From: DATATB01 sp036268995
GTDB taxonomy: Bacteria > Planctomycetota > Planctomycetia > Pirellulales > PNKZ01
NCBI GenBank assembly: GCA_036268995.1
Contig: DATATB010000198.1
Location: forward strand, 1-11,246
DNA: 11,246 bases
Direction of reading: 5' to 3'
Under the pieces are notes generated by a model, which was not told where the DNA came from, did not search any database, and saw only the letters and a program-made list of their open reading frames with translations. The position numbers were made by a program, and so were the translations under genes. Each line of letters opens with the position of its first letter. Positions within the stretch are counted from its first letter, which is position 1. Of the stretch, positions 6,313-11,246 are shown in pieces.

Positions 6313-7032
6313 GTGCAGCGGGTTGCACGGTTCGTTTGGAAGCGGCTGCTGTGGCTGGGCGGCCATGAGCTGGTCGTGCTAGCCGGCTTGCTGGTGATCG
6401 TGGCCGGGCTGTGGGCCTTCATCTCGCTGGCCGATGCCATTCGCGGCGGCCACACGCCGGCCATCGACGATCAAATTCTGCGGGCATTGCGGCGGCCCGA
6501 CGATCCGGCCGTGCCCATCGGCCCGGCATGGATGGCGGAAGTCATGCGCGACATCACGGCTCTGGGCGGGCCGACTGTGATCGTGCTGGTCGTGAGCGCG
6601 GTGGCCGGTTTTTTGATCTTCGACCGCAAGCTGGGAGCCGCGGCCTTGGTGCTGCTGACGACGACGCTCGGCTTCGTGCTCAGCGAGGTGCTCAAGGCCA
6701 TCTTCGATCGGCCGCGGCCGCACGTCGTGCCGTTTCTCACCTCGGCCATCAGCTCCAGTTTTCCCAGCGGCCACAGCATGATGTCGGCCGTCGTGTATCT
6801 CACGCTCGGCGCCCTGCTCACGCGGATGGTCCGCAGCCGCTGGATGAAACTCTACTTTCTGACCATTGCCGCCACGCTCAGCATCCTGATCGGCATCAGC
6901 CGTGTGTATCTGGGAGTCCACTATCCCACGGACGTACTGGCCGGCTGGTCGGCTGGGCTGGTATGGGCCGCCGGCTGCTGGCTCGTGGCCCGGTGGCTGC
7001 AACAACGTGGGCAGATCGAACGCAGCGCGTGA
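6313..7032 (+). CDS. PAP2-family integral membrane phosphatase
   Basis: This 239-residue protein has about six membrane segments (for example about 19-39, 86-103, 107-125, 155-170, 180-196 and 208-226). All three motifs of the PAP2/type 2 phosphatidic acid phosphatase superfamily are intact: K128-x6-R135-P136 (KAIFDRPRP), PSGH at 151-154, and S196-R197-x5-H203-x3-D207 (SRVYLGVHYPTD). H154 and H203 are the expected catalytic histidines. The family removes phosphate from lipid phosphates such as phosphatidic acid, undecaprenyl pyrophosphate or phosphatidylglycerophosphate at the membrane; which one cannot be told here. The GTG at 6313 is chosen as start because of the GGAG upstream. The frame stays open to 5842, but that stretch is antisense to the metalloprotease-like gene and crosses repeats. 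The hydrolase gene follows after 109 bp. Confidence 0.93.
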   Translation: MQRVARFVWKRLLWLGGHELVVLAGLLVIVAGLWAFISLADAIRGGHTPAIDDQILRALRRPDDPAVPIGPAWMAEVMRDITALGGPTVIVLVVSAVAGFLIFDRKLGAAALVLLTTTLGFVLSEVLKAIFDRPRPHVVPFLTSAISSSFPSGHSMMSAVVYLTLGALLTRMVRSRWMKLYFLTIAATLSILIGISRVYLGVHYPTDVLAGWSAGLVWAAGCWLVARWLQQRGQIERSA

Positions 7033-7141
7033 GCGGCTCAAAAGTGGGGTGCCGCGCCACTGGGTTGCATCACCGCGCGCCGTCGAGCATTATGGCAGCG
7101 CGATGGTTCCGGTTCCCTGGTGATGGCGGAGCAACTGCAAA

Positions 7142-9175
7142 ATGTGCCGAACTGCTGCGATCCTCATATGCCTGTTGCTAGTGCCGGTCAGCGCCCGGGC
7201 CGATGGCCCACGCGATAATCAGCCAGAAAACATTCGGCCGATCCCTCCGCCCGGCATCGAAGTGCCGCAGGCCGACGCCCAGCAATTGCGTCGGGGCCTG
7301 GACGAGCTGGCCTCGGCGCTCAAGCGACTCGGCGGCCGGCGCGATGCGACGGTTCAAGAGCTGTTGCCCGACGTCGAAATCTTCGACCGCGCGGTGCGCG
7401 ATGCCCTGGACTTCCATGAGTTCTTTGCCAAAGGCGACGTGGATCGGGCCAAAGCGCTCATCAAGCTGGGACTCGAGCGGGCCGCCGATTTGGAAAAGGG
7501 AGCCGCGACCTGGCCGGACGCGCGTGGGCTGACCGTTCGCGGCTATCGCTCGCGGATCGACGGCTCGGTGCAGCCCTATGGGCTGGTCGTGCCCAAGTCG
7601 TACTCGGCGCATGCGGCCGGACGCTATCGGCTCGACATCTGGTTTCATGGCCGCGGCGAAACGCTGAGCGAAGTGAATTTTCTGGATCAGCGTTTGAAGC
7701 AGGCCGGCCAGTTCGCGCCGGCCGACACGATCGTCTTACACCCTTACGGTCGGTACTCGAACGCCTTCAAGTTCGCCGGCGAAGTCGATGTGCTCGAAGC
7801 CCTGGCCGACGTCCAGCGCCGCTACCGCATCGATCCGGATCGCATTGCCGTCCGCGGCTTTTCGATGGGCGGCGCCGCCTGCTGGCAGTTCGCCGTACAC
7901 TTTGCCGATCGCTGGGTGGCGGCCAATCCCGGTGCCGGCTTCGCCGAGACGGCCCTGTTTCTCAAGAACTTTCAAGGCGAAACGGTGCAGCCCACCTGGT
8001 ACGAGCGTCTGCTGTGGCGCTGGTACGATTGCCCCGGCTATGCGGGCAATCTGGCTCAATGCCCGACCGTGGCCTACAGTGGCGAGATCGATCCGCAGAA
8101 GCAAGCGGCCGACGTGATGCAGCAAGCGCTGAAAGCCGAAGGCCTGACGCTGAAGCACGTCATCGGTCCGGAGACCAAGCACAAATATCATCCCCAATCG
8201 GCTATTGAAGTCGAGGGGCTGATGGCCAGCATTGCCCAGCGCGGCCGTACGCAGGTTCCGCCCGAGATCGATTTCACTACCTACACGCTCGTCTACAACC
8301 GCTACGCCTGGCTCGAACTGACCGGCTTGGGCGAGCACTGGCAGCAGGCCCGGGTGCGGGCCGCGCTCAAGCCGCAGCGTGTGGCCCTGGCGACGGAAAA
8401 CGTCACGGATTTGCAGCTCGATTTCCCGGCTGGTTGGGCGCCCTTCGACTTGCGGAGGCCAGTAAAGATCGAAATCGACAATGCCGAACTGCTGGCCCCG
8501 CCGCCGTCGACCGACCATGCCTGGAGTTGCTCGCTGTATCGCGAGCGCGGCCAGTGGCGCGTCGGTTCACGGCCTTACGACGGCCTGCACAAAGGCCCGG
8601 GCTTGCCAGGCCCGATCGACCACGCCTTCATGGATTCGTTTCTGATCGTCAAACCCAGCGGCACGTGCCGCTCGGCCAAGATCGACGGCTGGGTAAAGGC
8701 CGAAATGCAGCATGCGATCGAACATTGGCGCCGGCACTTTCGCGGCCACGCCCGGGTGAAGCTCGACACCGAAGTCACCGACGCCGACATTGCCGCACAT
8801 CACCTGGTTGTGTGGGGCGACCCGCAAGCCAATCGGCTGCTGGCGCGCATCGCCGACAAGCTGCCGCTGCGTTGGGAGGGGCAGGACTTGCTAGCCGCCG
8901 GCAAGCACTACGCGGCCGACCATCACGCTGCGGTACTCGTGTATCCCAACCCGCTCAATCCGCAGCGTTACGTGGTCGTCAACAGCGGGTTCACGTTCCG
9001 CGAGTTCGATTATCTGAACAACGCCCGGCAGGTGCCCAAGCTGCCGGACTGGGCCGTAATCGACGTCAGCACGCCGCCCGACGGCCGATTTCCCGGCAAG
9101 GTGGCCGCGGCCGATTTCTTCAACGAAAGCTGGGAGTTCAAAAAACCTTCGGCCGCCACGGCAGCGAAACCGTAG
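7142..9175 (+). CDS. Large secreted alpha/beta hydrolase (prolyl-oligopeptidase-like serine hydrolase)
   Basis: The 677 residues start with a signal peptide (1-20, VSARA before DG). A helical region (about 45-125) comes next, then an alpha/beta hydrolase core. The core has strand YRLDIWFHGRGET (162-174, oxyanion region), the nucleophile elbow GFSMGG with Ser241, a probable acid Asp317 (SGEIDPQKQAAD) and a His at 347 or 350 (TKHKYHP). The order Ser-Asp-His fits an esterase or peptidase of the prolyl-oligopeptidase/PHB-depolymerase type. The C-terminal part (about 375-665) is a separate region ending in an alpha/beta segment: HHLVVWGDPQANRLL (553-567), LPLRWEG (574-580), YPNPLNPQRYVVVNSG (601-616). 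I recognise these as recurring in planctomycete hydrolases but cannot assign a function. ATG 7142 has GGAG ten bases before it. The substrate is unknown. Confidence 0.92.
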   Translation: MCRTAAILICLLLVPVSARADGPRDNQPENIRPIPPPGIEVPQADAQQLRRGLDELASALKRLGGRRDATVQELLPDVEIFDRAVRDALDFHEFFAKGDVDRAKALIKLGLERAADLEKGAATWPDARGLTVRGYRSRIDGSVQPYGLVVPKSYSAHAAGRYRLDIWFHGRGETLSEVNFLDQRLKQAGQFAPADTIVLHPYGRYSNAFKFAGEVDVLEALADVQRRYRIDPDRIAVRGFSMGGAACWQFAVHFADRWVAANPGAGFAETALFLKNFQGETVQPTWYERLLWRWYDCPGYAGNLAQCPTVAYSGEIDPQKQAADVMQQALKAEGLTLKHVIGPETKHKYHPQSAIEVEGLMASIAQRGRTQVPPEIDFTTYTLVYNRYAWLELTGLGEHWQQARVRAALKPQRVALATENVTDLQLDFPAGWAPFDLRRPVKIEIDNAELLAPPPSTDHAWSCSLYRERGQWRVGSRPYDGLHKGPGLPGPIDHAFMDSFLIVKPSGTCRSAKIDGWVKAEMQHAIEHWRRHFRGHARVKLDTEVTDADIAAHHLVVWGDPQANRLLARIADKLPLRWEGQDLLAAGKHYAADHHAAVLVYPNPLNPQRYVVVNSGFTFREFDYLNNARQVPKLPDWAVIDVSTPPDGRFPGKVAAADFFNESWEFKKPSAATAAKP

Positions 9176-9186
9176 CGGTTACAAAA

Positions 9187-9204
9187 CGGCTCATGAATGA
9201 GCCG
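9187..9204 (+). other. Intercistronic hairpin between hydrolase and DUF1080 genes
   Basis: CGGCTCA-TGAA-TGAGCCG forms a perfect 7-bp stem with a 4-nt loop, 11 bases after the hydrolase stop. No T-run follows. It could be a weak terminator or an RNA-stabilising hairpin in a 73-bp gap that otherwise contains only the DUF1080 ribosome binding site. Confidence 0.5.
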
Positions 9205-9248
9205 GCTATTCGTCAAATATCATTCCATCATTCACTGGGAGTGGAACC

Positions 9249-10046
9249 ATGAACCGATCTGCACTGTGCCTGTTGACCGTTGCCATGTGCTGTTTCGTGC
9301 CGGCGGCGGCCAGGGCGGCCGATGATGATGCCGGCTTCCGCAGTCTGTTCGACGGCAGCACGCTCGACGGCTGGCATAAGAACCCGAAAAAAATCGGCCA
9401 CGGCACCGGCGGCCACTGGTTCGTCGAAGACGGGGCCATCACCGGCGAACAGGATCCGCCCGGCAGTGGCAACGGCGGCATTCTGCTCACCGACCAGAAA
9501 TACGGCGACTTCGAGCTGCTGATTGATCTCAAGCCCGACTGGGGCGTGTGCAGCGGGCTGTTTCTGCGCAGCACCGAAGAGGGCAAGTGCCTGCAAATGA
9601 TGGTCGATTACCACGAGCGCGGCAACGTCGGCCACGTTTATGGCGAAGGCGTCGGCGGCTTCAACACGCGTCCGTTTGATATTTTCGGCATCTACGGCAA
9701 CGACAAGCAGTTGATCGGCCTGCGGACCGAGCCAACCAAGAACCCCGCGCCGGCCTACAGCATCTCGGCCGCCGATTGGGTCAAGACCTGGCGCGTGAAC
9801 GACTGGAACACGGCCCGCGTGCGCGTGGTGGGCAACCCGGCCGTGATGACCACGTGGATCAACGGCACGAAGATTTGCGAGTTCAACGGCAACACCTTCA
9901 AGGACAAACGCTACGACAAGCAGAAGGTGGCCGACACGCTGGGCGACAAGAACTACATCGCCGTGCAAGTCCACGGCGGCAAGAGCTGGCCGGCCGGCGC
10001 CAAGTGCCGCTGGAAGAACATCAAGATCAAAGAACTGTCGAAATAA
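9249..10046 (+). CDS. Secreted DUF1080 (3-keto-disaccharide hydrolase domain) protein
   Basis: This 265-residue protein has a signal peptide (1-23, PAAARA before ADDD) and a single DUF1080 domain, now named the 3-keto-disaccharide hydrolase family (concanavalin-like beta sandwich). Evidence is the family opening GFRSLFDGSTLDGWH (29-43), then WFVEDGAITGE (57-67), GGILLTDQKYGDFEL (76-90), GVCSGLFLRS (99-108), and the C-terminal WNTARVRVVGN (186-196) and GTKICEFN (206-213) strands. The length is normal for the family. Members hydrolyse or bind sugars, but most planctomycete copies are uncharacterised. GGGAG at 9237-9241, seven bases before the ATG, supports the start. The SUMF1-domain gene begins 8 bp after the stop, suggesting one transcript. 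A sugar-degrading role outside the cytoplasm is plausible. Confidence 0.95.
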   Translation: MNRSALCLLTVAMCCFVPAAARAADDDAGFRSLFDGSTLDGWHKNPKKIGHGTGGHWFVEDGAITGEQDPPGSGNGGILLTDQKYGDFELLIDLKPDWGVCSGLFLRSTEEGKCLQMMVDYHERGNVGHVYGEGVGGFNTRPFDIFGIYGNDKQLIGLRTEPTKNPAPAYSISAADWVKTWRVNDWNTARVRVVGNPAVMTTWINGTKICEFNGNTFKDKRYDKQKVADTLGDKNYIAVQVHGGKSWPAGAKCRWKNIKIKELSK

Positions 10047-10054
10047 GTGCGGCC

Positions 10055-10879
10055 ATGTGCGGACATCTGCTGGCCGGCCTGACGCTGTTGGCGGTCGCCG
10101 CGGGCGCGGCGCATCCGGCCGAGCCGGCGATCACTAACTCGATCGGCATGCGCCTGGTGCTGATTCCGGCCGGCCAGTACACGGCGGGCTCGCCCACCAC
10201 CGACGTGCAGGGCGAAGCCGATGAGCAGCCAACGCATCGCGTCACGATCAGCCGGACGTTTTATCTCGGCCAGTTCGAAGTGACGCAGGACGAGTATACG
10301 CGCGTGATGGGGAGCAATCCCAGTTGGTTTGTCCGCGGGGCGCCAGGCGAAAAGGATCTCGGCGGCGCTTCCAGCGCCCGCTGGCCGGTGGACATGGTTG
10401 CGTGGGATGATGCCACCGAGTTCTGCCGCCGGCTTTCGCAGTTGCCGGCCGAGCGCGCGGCCGGCCGTGAGTATCGCTTGCCGACCGAAGCCGAATGGGA
10501 ATACGCCTGCCGCGCCGGCAGCTCAATGCGGTTTGCCTTCGGCGAGCAACTCTCATCCGCCGATGCAAACGTCCGGCCGGAGACCGGAACCGTTGGTGGA
10601 CATCCCGTGCCCGTCGGCTCGTATCGACCAAATGCCTTTGGGCTGTACGACATGCACGGCAACGTCTGGGAATGGTGCGCAGACAACTACGACGCGAGCG
10701 CATACGAGCGTGCGCCGGCAGTCGATCCCGCCGGCCCCGCGACGGGCACCGGCCGCGTGGTCCGCGGCGGCGACTGGCAGTTTCCGGCCCGCTACGCGCG
10801 CTCGGCCAGTCGCGACTTCACACGCGCCAGCCGCCGCGACCTGGGCAACGGCTTCCGCGTGGCGCTCCCAGCACCCTGA
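10055..10879 (+). CDS. Secreted SUMF1/FGE-fold protein without the FGE catalytic cysteines
   Basis: This 274-residue protein has a hydrophobic signal-like N-terminus (1-22) and a full FGE-sulfatase (SUMF1) domain: NSIGMRLVLIPAGQYTAGSP (28-47), LGQFEVTQDEYTRVMGSNPS (71-90), PVDMVAWDDATEFCRRLS (111-128), YRLPTEAEWEYACRAG (140-155), FGLYDMHGNVWEWCAD (195-210), VVRGGDW (235-241) and GNGFRVA (264-270). True formylglycine-generating enzymes have two cysteines just after the RGGS motif. Here RGGDWQFPARYARSASRDF has none, and the remaining cysteines (C124, C152, C208) lie elsewhere. It is therefore unlikely to mature the sulfatase in this window, and export would also separate it from nascent sulfatases. 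A structural or binding role is more likely. The start ATG lies 8 bp after the DUF1080 stop with no clear Shine-Dalgarno, suggesting translational coupling. Confidence 0.93.
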   Translation: MCGHLLAGLTLLAVAAGAAHPAEPAITNSIGMRLVLIPAGQYTAGSPTTDVQGEADEQPTHRVTISRTFYLGQFEVTQDEYTRVMGSNPSWFVRGAPGEKDLGGASSARWPVDMVAWDDATEFCRRLSQLPAERAAGREYRLPTEAEWEYACRAGSSMRFAFGEQLSSADANVRPETGTVGGHPVPVGSYRPNAFGLYDMHGNVWEWCADNYDASAYERAPAVDPAGPATGTGRVVRGGDWQFPARYARSASRDFTRASRRDLGNGFRVALPAP

Positions 10880-10900
10880 CGACAACACCATGAGGCACGC

Positions 10901-10959
10901 GTTCCAACCCCCTCCCCTCTCCCCTTGCGGGAGACGGGTCGGGGGTGAGGGGTTGGAAC
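10901..10959. repeat. Long imperfect hairpin of the CCCCTCTCCC type
   Basis: Arms GTTCCAACCCC (10901-10911) and GGGGTTGGAAC (10949-10959) are perfect inverted copies. The interior (CTCCCCTCTCCCCTTGCGGG, then GGTCGGGGGTGAGG) pairs imperfectly. It starts 21 bases after the SUMF1 stop. The CCCTCTCCC/GGGAG interior is a sequence type found dispersed in many bacteria. It might block transcription but lacks a T-run. Confidence 0.7.
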
Positions 10960-11086
10960 TCGCACGACTGCTCGTTCACTAGCGACCCGCTTCGTTTTTA
11001 TTTGCCAACGTGTTGAATCGCGCTCACGACCAGGCGTGGAGTGTTGCTCCGGAAGAGGCCGTAAAGCAACGCAGGTCGAAACCGCT

Positions 11087-11120
11087 CGCCCCCCTCACCC
11101 CTGGCCCCTCTCCCACAAGC
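11087..11120. repeat. Second, partial copy of the C-rich repeat
   Basis: CCCCCCTCACCCCTGGCCCC followed by TCTCCCACAAGC resembles the interior of the 10901-10959 element, without its partner arm. It is probably a fragment or a diverged copy. Confidence 0.5.
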
Positions 11121-11148
11121 TGCACTTTCCGACAAAACTGGGAGGGAA

Positions 11149-11177
11149 TTGGAGTGGTAAATTTCTGAGCGTTTTAT
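11149..11177 (+). promoter_or_regulatory. Candidate weak promoter before the edge gene
   Basis: TTGGAG (11149-11154) and TTTTAT (11172-11177) are 17 bases apart. They match the sigma-70 consensus at 3 of 6 and 4 of 6 positions. A start about seven bases downstream would fall at 11184, the first base of the leader hairpin. This is suggestive only. Confidence 0.25.
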
Positions 11178-11183
11178 GAAAAA

Positions 11184-11235
11184 GGCTCTCCGATCCACGC
11201 AATCGTTTTGCAGGCGAGGCGTGAACAGGAGAGCC
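11184..11235 (+). promoter_or_regulatory. Two-tier leader hairpin that covers a Shine-Dalgarno
   Basis: GGCTCTCC (11184-11191) pairs perfectly with GGAGAGCC (11228-11235). Inside, CACGC (11196-11200) pairs with GCGTG (11219-11223), leaving a symmetric 4/4 internal loop. The AGGAG at 11227-11231, eight bases before ATG 11240, is mostly in the outer 3' arm and would be masked when folded. A translational control role is inferred. Confidence 0.45.
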
Positions 11236-11239
11236 AAGG

Positions 11240-11246
11240 ATGGCGA
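11240..11246 (+). CDS. Probable 5' end of a gene continuing past the right edge
   Basis: Only ATG GCG A is visible. The call rests on the AGGAG at 11227-11231, eight bases upstream, the best ribosome binding site in the last 360 bp. Nothing can be said of the product. Confidence 0.4.

Larger units (their letters stand above)
10880..11239. other. 360-bp intergenic stretch with repeats and a leader; no gene seen
   Basis: No convincing coding sequence is seen. The minus-strand frame 10998-11237 runs through repeat DNA and shows no recognisable domain. The stretch holds two pyrimidine-rich repeat pieces (10901-10959, 11087-11120), a 6-bp inverted pair (11043-11048 with 11065-11070) and the leader hairpin at 11184-11235. 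Confidence 0.6.

Noticed and set aside
6133..6366. Upstream extension of the metalloprotease-like protein by 78 residues
   Set aside because: The frame passes through the GGTGGGCAGAGCCCACC palindrome region and shows no domain; ATG 6132 is preferred.
9228..9974. Long minus-strand frame antisense to the DUF1080 gene
   Set aside because: It is a shadow of a strongly supported gene and has no recognisable domain.
10998..11237. Minus-strand 79-residue frame in the last gap
   Set aside because: It crosses the C-rich repeat and the leader hairpin, with no domain or ribosome binding site. It would be worth revisiting only if the C-terminal part recurs in other genomes.
1..11246. tRNA, rRNA, riboswitch or insertion-sequence transposase
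   Set aside because: No sequence or fold typical of these was seen on either strand by reading; covariance-model searches could not be run.

Overview
The window looks like a planctomycete chromosome, probably of the Pirellula group. It is GC-rich. It carries a secreted Cys-type sulfatase, a secreted PQQ-like beta-propeller protein, a DUF1080 protein and a SUMF1-domain protein. Two proteins have the N-terminal FRLR-x-LL membrane anchor common in this phylum, and most gaps hold palindromic repeats. The taxonomic call is inferred from gene content; there is no rRNA or marker gene to confirm it.

Layout. (1) 1-2665, minus strand: a beta-propeller gene followed by a sulfatase gene that runs off the left edge. 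A 28-bp-arm hairpin lies between them. (2) 2851-4780, plus strand: two tandem paralogous genes for single-pass membrane proteins with a short leucine-rich C-terminal part. They share a 43-bp leader at identical spacing. (3) 4861-6132, minus strand, convergent with (2): a solitary 423-residue protein whose C-terminus carries an HEVGH zincin motif. Its layout resembles the catalytic domain of anthrax lethal factor, as in polymorphic-toxin-like proteins. (4) 6313-10879, plus strand: a PAP2-family membrane phosphatase (GTG start), a large secreted alpha/beta hydrolase, a secreted DUF1080 protein and a secreted SUMF1-domain protein that lacks the catalytic cysteines of true formylglycine-generating enzyme. 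The last two are 8 bp apart and probably cotranscribed. (5) 10880-11246: no full gene. It holds two repeat pieces and, at the edge, a Shine-Dalgarno and ATG for a gene that continues outside; the Shine-Dalgarno lies in the 3' arm of a two-tier hairpin.

Functionally the two flanks fit breakdown of sulfated or complex polysaccharides outside the cytoplasm. The middle block (2785-6241) holds lineage-specific genes of unknown role bordered by repeats, and looks like accessory DNA set into that background. The items most worth following are the lethal-factor-like protein and the duplicated membrane-anchored pair.
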